DNA of 6,967 bases from an uncultured Bacteroidota bacterium. GTDB taxonomy: Bacteria > Bacteroidota > Bacteroidia > Bacteroidales > 4484-276. The translations under genes and the position numbers were made by a program. Under the pieces are notes generated by a model. The model saw nothing but the letters and a program-made list of their open reading frames with translations. It did not search any database and was not told where the DNA came from. Positions 1-5,972 of the stretch are shown here, piece after piece; positions within the stretch are counted from its first letter, which is position 1; each line of letters starts with the position of its first letter. Where the stretch lies: NCBI GenBank assembly GCA_903930725.1, contig CAIYZW010000294.1, positions 1 to 6,967 of the forward strand. The letters are read 5' to 3'.

Positions 1-252
1 ATCAACGGTTATAAACCTGCTTTTTTATTAATCCATAGGATTTTGAAAGTTATCAACAGTAATAAAAGGTGTCATCCGATTTTTAACCCATTTTTAACCC
101 ATTTTCAATCCTAATTGTTAATAACTTTGCCTTTTGAAACTGATTGGTTACAAAACCGAAAATCAATTAAACCGGCCTTCAGATTTTAATTAACCCGTCA
201 AAATTAAGATGTAAAAAGCTTTTTGATCGTTTTATAAAAACCAAAAACCAGC
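1..252. other. AT-rich intergenic region downstream of the YfhO gene
   Basis: No supported gene lies here on either strand. It holds the 11-bp tandem repeat, an isolated plus-strand TAACTTTG (122-129) resembling a -7 promoter element with no -33 partner and no plus-strand gene ahead of it, and a perfect palindrome AAAAAGCTTTTT (213-224). No convincing terminator hairpin for the YfhO gene is visible. Confidence 0.6.
79..105. repeat. 11-bp direct tandem repeat, about 2.5 copies
   Basis: ATTTTTAACCC occurs at 79-89 and 90-100 without a gap and is followed by ATTTT (101-105), the start of a third copy. It lies in the AT-rich intergenic region downstream of the YfhO gene. It may be a slippage product; no binding protein can be named. 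Confidence 0.7.
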
Positions 253-2706
253 CTATGATTTAATGCCTTTGTTTTTTAAATATTCTCTGATGTAAAAAGC
301 AAGATAGGCCAGCACCGTTAAAAACACCAATAACGATGATCCAGCCGCAATCAGGCCTCCGGTGTTATAAACTGCAGGTTCAAATTTGAACTCAATCTGA
401 TGTTTCCCGGCTGGGATAATCATAGCTCTTAAAACATAATTTGCCCTGAAATGTGGCTTAAGTTCCCCGTCAATGTAAGCGTTCCAGCCTTTTTCGTAGT
501 AAATTTCCGAGAAAACAACCAACTCCGGTTTTGAAGAGTTAAATGCATATTTTAAATTATTCGGTGCGTAAGCGTTGAGTTTTATCGAGCTCAAAGTATC
601 GGAGTTGGGCTGAAAATTATTCAAAGCAGCAGCAAAACGTTTATCAACAATAGCGGTTGATTTTAAATCAACTTTGCTTTGGCCGAGGGCTTCAATTTCG
701 GCATCGGCATTATCAACAAGTAAAAGCTCTTTTACAGCCCAGGCATTTCCAAAGGCATCCGGATTTAATTGGGCAATGGGCGCTTTATTTTTGTCGGACA
801 TGATGAAGTACTTGGTGTTCAACATATTAAATACTTCCTGTTTTCCTTTGGTTAAATATCTGTCAATAATATCCTGATATCTCCGCAGTTTTGCACCATG
901 ATAGCCACCAATTGATTTGTGATAATATGAAGTGCTTGCATCGTTAAATGGCGAAACCGTCGTATTGAAAACCCTGAAATTTGGGTCTTTGTCGTTTTTC
1001 AAAATATAGTCATCTGCTGCGGTTTTGGGAAATGGACTTGAAACAGCAACAGGATTTATAAATTTATCATGGTTTAAATATCTCCAGTTTACGCCACCCA
1101 TATCAATCAATACCAGAACAAAAAGTGCAATTATCAAATACTGACCTTTGATTTTCTTGGTAAAGAATGCCCATAAAAGTCCAAAAGCCAGTAAAACAAA
1201 TATCAGCGAGCGAAAAGCATCTCCCTGTAAAATTGATTGCCTGTCGTCTCTCAAGGCTTCAATGAGCCATTCAGGATAGCCCATTTTTATTAGTTGTGGG
1301 TCAGAACTACTGGAAAAATTGAAAAAAGCGCCTCCAAAAACTGCGAAAATCAGTAATAAACCACTAGCGATGTAAAATGACATAAAAACATCCTTGCGGA
1401 TTTTGATGTTGTCCCGGTTTTCGAGAACCTTTTTAATGGCCAGCAAAGCCAGAAATGGCATTGTAAATTCAGCAATAACCAGTGTCATCGAAACTGCCCT
1501 GAACTTGTTGTAACCCGGGAAATAGTTCATAAAAAACTCGGTTACAGGCATCAGATTATGCCCCCATGCCAATATTATCGAAATTATGGTACCGGCTACC
1601 AACCACCATTTAAAGCGGTTTTCGACGATAAACAATCCAACGATAAACAGAAAAACGATGATAGCGCCAACATAAACCGGTCCGGATGTAAAGGGTTGAG
1701 GTCCCCAATAAACCGGAATCGAACTGATAATTTGGGTAGCCTGATTTCCTGCAATGCCGTTATTAATCAATGCTTCGTACGATTTTGATTTCTTTTCCAA
1801 ACCTCGTGATGACGAGCCGCCCATAAAATCGGGTATAGCAAGCGTCATGGTTTCAGCAATTCCGTAGCTCCATTGGGTGGCATAATCAAGGTCAAGTCCC
1901 GAGGTTTTGTTTTGCTGGTTATCGGTTAATTCCGATTTCCCGCGAATGGTGTATTTCCCGTATTCAGATGTTGCCCACAAAGTTGAAAAATTCATTAAAA
2001 CCGCCAAAAGAGCTGCTACAGATAATGCACCGGTAGCTTTTAGGAAAGACTGCAGCCTGTTTTCTTTAACTGCAAAAATGAGTTCCGAAATGCCAAATAT
2101 CAGAACAATCATTATGGTGTAATAGGTTATTTGAAGGTGATTTGCCGAAAGTTGCAAACCAATTGCCAGGGTTGTAAGGATTGCACCAACCAAATATTTC
2201 TCTTTAAAAGCAAGGATGATTCCTGCTAAAATTAAAGGAATATAGCCGATAGCATGCGCTTGCGACCCATGTCCGGCTTCGATGACAATAAAGAAAAAGG
2301 ACGACATTGCGTAAGCCGTTGCTCCCATTATTGCAGGCCAGATTCCAAATCCCAAAACCGATAACAGGACAAAGAAACCAACAAAATAAAGGAAAACCAG
2401 CTTTGCCGGGCTTGGCAGAAAAAGAGTGATAGCTTTATCAACTTTTGATAAATAATTTCCTTTCCAAATTGTCGAAATCTGGTAAGCAGGCATGCCACTA
2501 AACATGCTGTTGGTCCAGAGTGGCTCTTCGCCGGTAGCTTTTCTAAAATCGCCGATTTCTTTCGACATCCCGATATAAGTTGACGTATCAGTAGCCTGAA
2601 GTTTTTTTCCTTCGAGCATCGGGTAAAAGAAAATAAATGTAATTACCAGAAAAATCGCAACAGCACCTGCGTAATAGAGTAAATTTTTATTAAAAAGACT
2701 TTTCAT
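253..2706 (-). CDS. YfhO family polytopic membrane protein, probable GT-C type glycosyltransferase-like protein
   Basis: 817-residue integral membrane protein of the YfhO family. Seen: a first membrane helix at about residues 12-30, then an extracytoplasmic loop with Asp40 in the context DTSTYIGMSKEI and a conserved LWTNSMFSGMPAYQIS stretch (63-78); about a dozen further hydrophobic helices between 103 and 537; a long soluble C-terminal region (about 540-780) with IGGYHGAKLRRYQ (599-611), LNTKYFI (629-635) and the family hallmark GWNAYIDG (740-747) followed by RANYVLRA; and a last helix at 784-806. Known: a Bacillus YfhO is implicated in adding sugars to lipoteichoic acid from a lipid carrier; Bacteroidota homologues are uncharacterised. 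Inferred: envelope glycan transfer using a polyprenyl-linked donor, with Asp40 as a candidate catalytic acid. The start ATG follows an A-rich leader and lies 15 bp after the DUF4834 gene, so the two are probably one operon. The gene ends in TAG and looks intact. Family assignment is firm, the reaction is not. Confidence 0.88.
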   Translation of the reverse strand: MKSLFNKNLLYYAGAVAIFLVITFIFFYPMLEGKKLQATDTSTYIGMSKEIGDFRKATGEEPLWTNSMFSGMPAYQISTIWKGNYLSKVDKAITLFLPSPAKLVFLYFVGFFVLLSVLGFGIWPAIMGATAYAMSSFFFIVIEAGHGSQAHAIGYIPLILAGIILAFKEKYLVGAILTTLAIGLQLSANHLQITYYTIMIVLIFGISELIFAVKENRLQSFLKATGALSVAALLAVLMNFSTLWATSEYGKYTIRGKSELTDNQQNKTSGLDLDYATQWSYGIAETMTLAIPDFMGGSSSRGLEKKSKSYEALINNGIAGNQATQIISSIPVYWGPQPFTSGPVYVGAIIVFLFIVGLFIVENRFKWWLVAGTIISIILAWGHNLMPVTEFFMNYFPGYNKFRAVSMTLVIAEFTMPFLALLAIKKVLENRDNIKIRKDVFMSFYIASGLLLIFAVFGGAFFNFSSSSDPQLIKMGYPEWLIEALRDDRQSILQGDAFRSLIFVLLAFGLLWAFFTKKIKGQYLIIALFVLVLIDMGGVNWRYLNHDKFINPVAVSSPFPKTAADDYILKNDKDPNFRVFNTTVSPFNDASTSYYHKSIGGYHGAKLRRYQDIIDRYLTKGKQEVFNMLNTKYFIMSDKNKAPIAQLNPDAFGNAWAVKELLLVDNADAEIEALGQSKVDLKSTAIVDKRFAAALNNFQPNSDTLSSIKLNAYAPNNLKYAFNSSKPELVVFSEIYYEKGWNAYIDGELKPHFRANYVLRAMIIPAGKHQIEFKFEPAVYNTGGLIAAGSSLLVFLTVLAYLAFYIREYLKNKGIKS

Positions 2707-2721
2707 TTTTCGTTCGGGTTA

Positions 2722-2985
2722 TTATTTGGAATTATCTTTAATTTCTTCAAAATCAACATCTTCGGCTTCGGTTGGATTAAATTCGGTTTTTTTGGCCGAT
2801 GGTGGTACGTAGTCAACCTTTATTTCGCCCTCTTTTCTGATCGGTTGAGAATGATTTCCTTGCTGGAATTGTTGGAAGTTTTCCTGGGCTTTTCTGATAA
2901 AAACTGTTAAAAGATATGGGAAGATGTATTTTGTGACAAGGTAATAAACCAACACAATGAGGAGGATGATTTGTAAGAGTCTCAT
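2722..2985 (-). CDS. DUF4834 family small membrane-anchored protein
   Basis: 87-residue protein of unknown function. Seen: an N-terminal hydrophobic segment (about residues 3-30, LLQIILLIVLVYYLVTKY and onwards) starting straight after a short MR start, so probably a signal anchor with a single pass; a Gln-rich charged linker (34-50, ENFQQFQQG); and an acidic C-terminal tail with KVDYVPP (56-62) and DVDFEEIKD (76-84). The combination of one helix and a terminal VDFEEI-type motif is what I associate with DUF4834, a Bacteroidota family. The start is supported by an AGGA a few bases upstream of the ATG. It is the first gene of a probable operon with the YfhO gene 15 bp downstream. A role as an accessory or partner of the YfhO protein is only inferred from adjacency. 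No catalytic residues can be proposed. Confidence 0.75.
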   Translation of the reverse strand: MRLLQIILLIVLVYYLVTKYIFPYLLTVFIRKAQENFQQFQQGNHSQPIRKEGEIKVDYVPPSAKKTEFNPTEAEDVDFEEIKDNSK

Positions 2986-3033
2986 TTTCCTGTAAATAAG
3001 ATGAATATTTTATTGATTTCTTATAAAAGGCTG

Positions 3034-3067
3034 CGAAGTTATGGTATTTTTTTATTTTTCGGCGAAA
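3034..3067 (-). promoter_or_regulatory. Candidate Bacteroidota promoter for the DUF4834-YfhO unit
   Basis: On the minus strand TAACTTCG (3034-3041) matches TAnnTTTG at all but one position, and TTTCG (3063-3067) lies 21 bp upstream in the -33 position. It sits about 50 bp ahead of the DUF4834 start and after the rpmH terminator, where a promoter is expected. Both boxes are imperfect, so this is a plausible but unproven site. Confidence 0.4.
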
Positions 3068-3132
3068 CGAAAATTATTCCATCGTATCATTTCGGTGGGA
3101 GAGGAGTGAAAACAGCCTGGCCTGGTGAAAAC

Positions 3133-3170
3133 AAAAAAAAGAAGACAATTTCATGAATTATCTTCTTCTT
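3133..3170 (-). terminator. Intrinsic terminator downstream of rpmH
   Basis: Reading the minus strand, AAGAAGATAATT (3156-3167) pairs with AATTGTCTTCTT (3139-3150) around a 5-base loop, with one G-U wobble, and runs directly into more T residues (about eight Ts ending at 3133). The stem is AT-rich and therefore not very strong, but the position 29 bp after the rpmH stop and the T tract fit a terminator. Confidence 0.65.
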
Positions 3171-3173
3171 AAA

Positions 3174-3188
3174 TCAAACTAAGTTTGA
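3174..3188. repeat. Perfect 7-1-7 inverted repeat
   Basis: TCAAACT-A-AGTTTGA is a perfect inverted repeat with a single central base, lying between the rpmH stop codon and its terminator. The loop is too small for a stable hairpin unless the inner pairs open; it may extend the 3'-end structure of the rpmH transcript or be chance. Confidence 0.5.
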
Positions 3189-3198
3189 AATGATATTT

Positions 3199-3360
3199 TT
3201 ATCGCTTTCCGCTTTTTTCGTCAGAAACAGTAAGTTTTTTGCGTCCTTTAGCTCTTCTGCTTGCCAAAACTCTTCTGCCATTTGCAGTTGCCATGCGCGA
3301 CCTGAAACCGTGTTTATTGGCGCGTTTTCTTCTCGAAGGTTGGAATGTTCTCTTGCTCAT
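3199..3360 (-). CDS. rpmH: 50S ribosomal protein L34
   Basis: 53-residue, highly basic protein of the large ribosomal subunit, which binds 23S rRNA. Translating the minus strand from the ATG at 3360 gives MSKRTFQPSRRKRANKHGFR at the N-terminus, the L34 signature KRTFQPS followed by KHGFRSRMATANGRRVLASR, RRAKGRKKLTVSDE and a TAA stop. The KKLTVSDE tail is the extension common in Bacteroidota L34, making it longer than the 44-46 residues of many bacteria. The gene has its own promoter and is bounded by terminators on both sides, so it is a separate transcription unit here. It is not beside rnpA or dnaA as it is in many other phyla. Leader length is about 17-20 nt with no clear Shine-Dalgarno. 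Identification is near certain. Confidence 0.97.
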   Translation of the reverse strand: MSKRTFQPSRRKRANKHGFRSRMATANGRRVLASRRAKGRKKLTVSDEKSGKR

Positions 3361-3382
3361 TGTACTGTCATTTTTAGGGGTG

Positions 3383-3413
3383 CAAAAGTAGATGCTTTTT
3401 CGTAATAACCAAA
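3383..3413 (-). promoter_or_regulatory. Bacteroidota-type promoter of rpmH
   Basis: On the minus strand a -33 TTTG (3410-3413, within TTTTG) is followed after exactly 19 bp by the -7 element TACTTTTG (3383-3390), matching the Bacteroidota consensus TTTG-N19-21-TAnnTTTG. The DNA just upstream (about 3411-3432) is almost pure A/T and could act as an UP-like element, fitting a highly expressed ribosomal gene. The start codon is 22 bp downstream of the -7 element. Confidence 0.8.
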
Positions 3414-3432
3414 ATTATTTTAAATAAAATCC

Positions 3433-3472
3433 AAAAAAAACCTGGCAAGCCTGTTTTTCCCGACTTGCCAGG
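3433..3472 (-). terminator. Intrinsic terminator of the rlmB-pepD unit
   Basis: Reading the minus strand, CCTGGCAAG (3464-3472) pairs perfectly with CTTGCCAGG (3441-3449) and is followed by eight Ts (3433-3440). The stem can extend by a U-G and a C-G pair inside the loop. It begins 17 bp after the pepD stop. There is no T tract on the opposite side, so it works on the minus strand only. It separates pepD from the rpmH promoter. Confidence 0.92.
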
Positions 3473-3489
3473 TATCGTATGAATCATTT

Positions 3490-4950
3490 TTATTTTGAAG
3501 GAACGTGTTTTAGCGTTTCAACCAGGAAATCCCAGAATTTCACTACAGATGCGATATTTACTTTTTCGTCGGGAGAGTGAGGGTAACGAATAGTCGGGCC
3601 AAACGAAATCATGTCCCAGTTTGGATAAACACCGCCAAGTAAGCCACATTCGAGGCCTGCATGAATGGCTTTGATGTCCGGAATTTTCCCAAATTTGGTA
3701 TTGTAAATATCTTTCATCGCTTTAAGAATAGCTGAATCAGGATTTGGTTTCCAGCCTGGATAATCGCCGTCTAAAACAGTTGTAGCTCCGGCAAGATCAA
3801 AAACGCTGCAAACATTCTCGCCAAGGTCGTTTTTAGCCGAATCAACCGAGCTGCGTAACAGGCTAAGTGCTTTTGCTTCACCATTTTTAATGGTTACGAT
3901 GGCGAGGTTTGTAGATGTTTCAACCAATCCCGGAATATCGCTGCTCATGCGGACAACACCATTCGGGCAGGCCAGAATCGCATTAATAAAAGTGACCTGG
4001 GCTTTTTCGTCCATCACTTTTCCTGGTATCGCTGCTGATTCGATGGTTACAAACAAACCAGGGTCAGCGGTGGCATATTCGTTTTTAACGGTTTTCTCAA
4101 AATCTTTAACGTATTGTAAAAATGCCCCTTCATGGGCTTTGTTGATGGTAACATGCGCGAAAGCCTCGCGTGGAATTGCATTTCTTAAACTGCCGCCTTC
4201 GATTTCTGAAATCATCAAACCGTGAAGTGTTGTGGCCTTTTTTAAAAACCTGAAAAGGATTTTGTTGGCATTTCCGCGATACAACGGAATATCAATTCCT
4301 GAATGGCCGCCTTTAAGTCCGCCAACTTTAATTTTGAAGGCTACTGCATTTGCCGGGGTCGGGTTTTCAGTATAAAGTAGTTTTGAAGTTGCATTGGTTC
4401 CGCCAGCACAACCGATGTAAAGTTCGCCCTCGTCTTCGGAGTCCATGTTTAGGAGGATATCACCATCCAAAAAGCCAGGTTTTAATTCAAAAGCTCCGGT
4501 CATGCCGGTTTCTTCATCAATTGTAAAAAGCGCTTCCAATGGGCCGTGCACCATATCTTTCGATTGAAGAACGGCCATAGCTGCTGCTACGCCCATGCCA
4601 TTATCAGCGCCAAGTGTGGTTCCGTTGGCAGTAACCCATTCACCATCAATGTATGCTTCGATAGGGTCGGTTTCAAAATTAAAATTTTTATCACTGTTGG
4701 CCTGTGGAACCATGTCGAGGTGGCCTTGCATGATGATGCCTTTCCGGTTTTCCATTCCCGGAGTGGCAGGTTTTTTAATAATCACATTGCCACATCCATC
4801 AACAATGGTTTTTAAACCCAGGTTTTCGCCAAATTCCTTCATGAATTTAATCACTTTTTCTTCTTTACGCGAAGGGCGCGGAATTTTGGTTAGTTCTTCG
4901 AAATTTTTCCATAACGCTTCCGGTTTTAAACCGCTAAGATTGGTACTCAT
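3490..4950 (-). CDS. pepD: Cytosolic non-specific dipeptidase (aminoacyl-histidine dipeptidase), M20C metallopeptidase
   Basis: 486 residues, matching the roughly 485 of E. coli PepD. It hydrolyses a broad range of dipeptides, including carnosine-like Xaa-His, in the cytoplasm with a two-zinc centre. Visible M20 residues: QGHLDM with metal ligand His77 and Asp79 supporting the base; LGADNG with bridging Asp116; DEETG with general base Glu146 and ligand Glu147; NMDSEDEG with Asp170; and RYPHSPDE with His458. These correspond one to one with the ligands known in Vibrio PepD. The lid/dimerisation domain carries GGHSGIDI (214-221, His216). Other conserved blocks are GGSLRNAIPREA (252-263) and HAGLECG (430-436). 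No signal peptide is present, consistent with a cytosolic enzyme. The ATG follows an A/T-rich 45-bp gap after rlmB without its own recognisable promoter, so cotranscription with rlmB is likely; a strong terminator follows. All key residues are present, so it should be active. Confidence 0.95.
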   Translation of the reverse strand: MSTNLSGLKPEALWKNFEELTKIPRPSRKEEKVIKFMKEFGENLGLKTIVDGCGNVIIKKPATPGMENRKGIIMQGHLDMVPQANSDKNFNFETDPIEAYIDGEWVTANGTTLGADNGMGVAAAMAVLQSKDMVHGPLEALFTIDEETGMTGAFELKPGFLDGDILLNMDSEDEGELYIGCAGGTNATSKLLYTENPTPANAVAFKIKVGGLKGGHSGIDIPLYRGNANKILFRFLKKATTLHGLMISEIEGGSLRNAIPREAFAHVTINKAHEGAFLQYVKDFEKTVKNEYATADPGLFVTIESAAIPGKVMDEKAQVTFINAILACPNGVVRMSSDIPGLVETSTNLAIVTIKNGEAKALSLLRSSVDSAKNDLGENVCSVFDLAGATTVLDGDYPGWKPNPDSAILKAMKDIYNTKFGKIPDIKAIHAGLECGLLGGVYPNWDMISFGPTIRYPHSPDEKVNIASVVKFWDFLVETLKHVPSK

Positions 4951-4995
4951 AATATTTATTATTTAGATGATTTATAATTATTTTGATAAGTGTTT

Positions 4996-5766
4996 TCAAA
5001 TTACTTCGGATGATTGCCGCTGCCTAACAGCTTCATAAACAAGAATGGCAGTTGCAACCGACACATTCAACGATTCAGTTTTTCCTAAAATCGGGATTTT
5101 AACGGATAAGTCCGATTTTTTAATGTAAGCCGGTGAAACACCTGAATCCTCAGCCCCCAAAATTATTGCGGTTGGAACCGTAAAATTGATTGCGTTGTAA
5201 AAAGTTTTGGCTTTTTCGGTTGCGGCAACAATCTGTAACCCGCTATTTTTTAGGAAATCAATCGTTTCGTTAAGGTTTTTAACCCTCGAAACCGGGATAT
5301 TGTTCAAAGCTCCTGCCGAGGTTTTCATGGCATCGGCATTTATTTGTGCTGCGCCCTGTTCGGGAATAACGATGGCATGAACACCTGCACACTCGGCTGT
5401 GCGGGCGATAGCACCGAAATTGCGAACATCCGTCACGCCATCAAGTATAAGAATCAAAGGAACCTGGCCAAGTTCGTAAATGGCCGGAACTATTTCGGTA
5501 ATTGGCTGGTAAGTGATCGAAGAAACGAAAGCCACAATACCCTGATGGTTTTTTCGGGTCAGGCGATTTAGCTTTTCGATGGGAACATTTTGAAAAGGGA
5601 TTTGAAACTGCCTAATAAGTTCAAAAAGTTCGGGGAAGAGTTCGCCTTTTAAACCTTTTTGTATCAGGACTCTGTCTATCTCCTTGCCGGCTTTAATGCT
5701 CTCAATCAGAGGACGTAAGCCGTAAATATGATTTTCGGTGCCGGAATATTTTGAAGTGTCGTTCAT
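4996..5766 (-). CDS. rlmB: 23S rRNA (guanosine-2'-O-)-methyltransferase, SpoU/TrmH (SPOUT) family
   Basis: 256-residue RNA 2'-O-methyltransferase; E. coli RlmB (243 aa) methylates G2251 in the 23S P loop using S-adenosylmethionine. Seen: an N-terminal L30e-like substrate-binding domain (about 11-85, opening ENHIYGLRPLIESI, with RKNHQGIVAFV at 71-81); then the SPOUT knotted domain with motif 1 LDGVTDVRNFGAIARTA (108-124, Asn116 and Arg122), motif 2 ILGAEDSGVS (202-211) and motif 3 IPILGKTESLNVSVATAI (224-241, Ser232 and Asn234). Motif 2 has AEDSG where E. coli-type enzymes have AEGEG, a difference I regard as a lineage variant. A paralogous TrmH-family specificity (another rRNA or tRNA site) cannot be fully excluded, but the fused L30e-like domain favours RlmB. 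The ATG at 5766 lies only 6 bp after a -7-like promoter element. The pepD gene follows after 45 bp. Confidence 0.88.
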   Translation of the reverse strand: MNDTSKYSGTENHIYGLRPLIESIKAGKEIDRVLIQKGLKGELFPELFELIRQFQIPFQNVPIEKLNRLTRKNHQGIVAFVSSITYQPITEIVPAIYELGQVPLILILDGVTDVRNFGAIARTAECAGVHAIVIPEQGAAQINADAMKTSAGALNNIPVSRVKNLNETIDFLKNSGLQIVAATEKAKTFYNAINFTVPTAIILGAEDSGVSPAYIKKSDLSVKIPILGKTESLNVSVATAILVYEAVRQRQSSEVI

Positions 5767-5772
5767 GGGTCA

Positions 5773-5780
5773 CAAAAGTA
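5773..5780 (-). promoter_or_regulatory. Candidate -7 promoter element of rlmB
   Basis: TACTTTTG on the minus strand matches the TAnnTTTG consensus exactly and is identical to the rpmH -7 element in this window. No TTTG or TTG lies 19-21 bp upstream, so the -33 box is missing or degenerate. If used, transcription would begin almost at the rlmB start codon. Confidence 0.45.
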
Positions 5781-5855
5781 GAAAAAATATTGTCATTGCT
5801 CCTTATATCTTATCAAATCCAACCTTTTGGCTACTTGATGCGGGGTTTTAATTGG

Positions 5856-5883
5856 GCAGAGTGCAGAGCGCAAAGCGCAGAGC
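5856..5883. repeat. 7-bp tandem repeat, four copies
   Basis: Four head-to-tail heptamers on the plus strand: GCAGAGT, GCAGAGC, GCAAAGC, GCAGAGC, each within one base of GCAGAGC. It is GC-richer than the surrounding intergenic DNA, lies between the GWxTD gene and the rlmB promoter, and is followed 25 bp later by a second, unrelated repeat. No function can be read from it. Confidence 0.85.
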
Positions 5884-5908
5884 AACCGCCACTATCGTCA
5901 TAGGGCCT

Positions 5909-5972
5909 CATTCCATCATTCCAATCCTCCACTCTTCCATCTTTCCAACATTCCATTCTTCCTTCCTTCCTT
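5909..5972. repeat. 8-bp degenerate tandem repeat (CATTCCAT-like), eight units
   Basis: Starting at 5909 the plus strand divides into octamers CATTCCAT, CATTCCAA, TCCTCCAC, TCTTCCAT, CTTTCCAA, CATTCCAT, TCTTCCTT, CCTTCCTT. The invariant core is TCC at positions 4-6 of each unit. In the transcribed (minus) direction it is a purine-rich run of GGAA blocks that begins in the stop codon of the GWxTD gene. The units nearest the gene drift to pure CTTC/CCTT. The function is unknown; the origin could be replication slippage. Confidence 0.85.

Noticed and set aside
50..58. TTATCAACA, one mismatch from a DnaA box, as part of a replication origin.
   Set aside because: A single imperfect copy with no cluster of boxes and no dnaA or origin genes nearby; expected by chance in AT-rich DNA. 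The nearby presence of rpmH is not evidence of an origin in this phylum.
213..224. Palindrome AAAAAGCTTTTT as a terminator for the YfhO gene.
   Set aside because: It has no loop and almost only A-T pairs, so it would not form a stable hairpin.
3190..3405. Plus-strand 71-codon frame covering the rpmH locus.
   Set aside because: The minus strand here encodes L34 with a matching promoter and terminator, so the plus frame is a shadow.
3890..4966. Plus-strand open frames opposite pepD, including ones at 3890-4225 and 4595-4966.
   Set aside because: They are antisense to a well-conserved metallopeptidase with all catalytic residues in place and have no recognisable content.
5892..5903. CTAT-CGTC-ATAG inverted repeat as a terminator after the GWxTD gene.
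   Set aside because: Only four stem pairs and no T tract follow on the minus strand.
5831..5956. A 41-codon minus-strand ORF (ATG at 5956, TAG at 5831) running through both tandem repeats, with GGAAGG blocks just upstream.
   Set aside because: Its sequence is the translation of simple repeats, has no recognisable domain and overlaps the intergenic gap and rlmB promoter region only; the purine blocks are part of the octamer array, not a dedicated ribosome-binding site.
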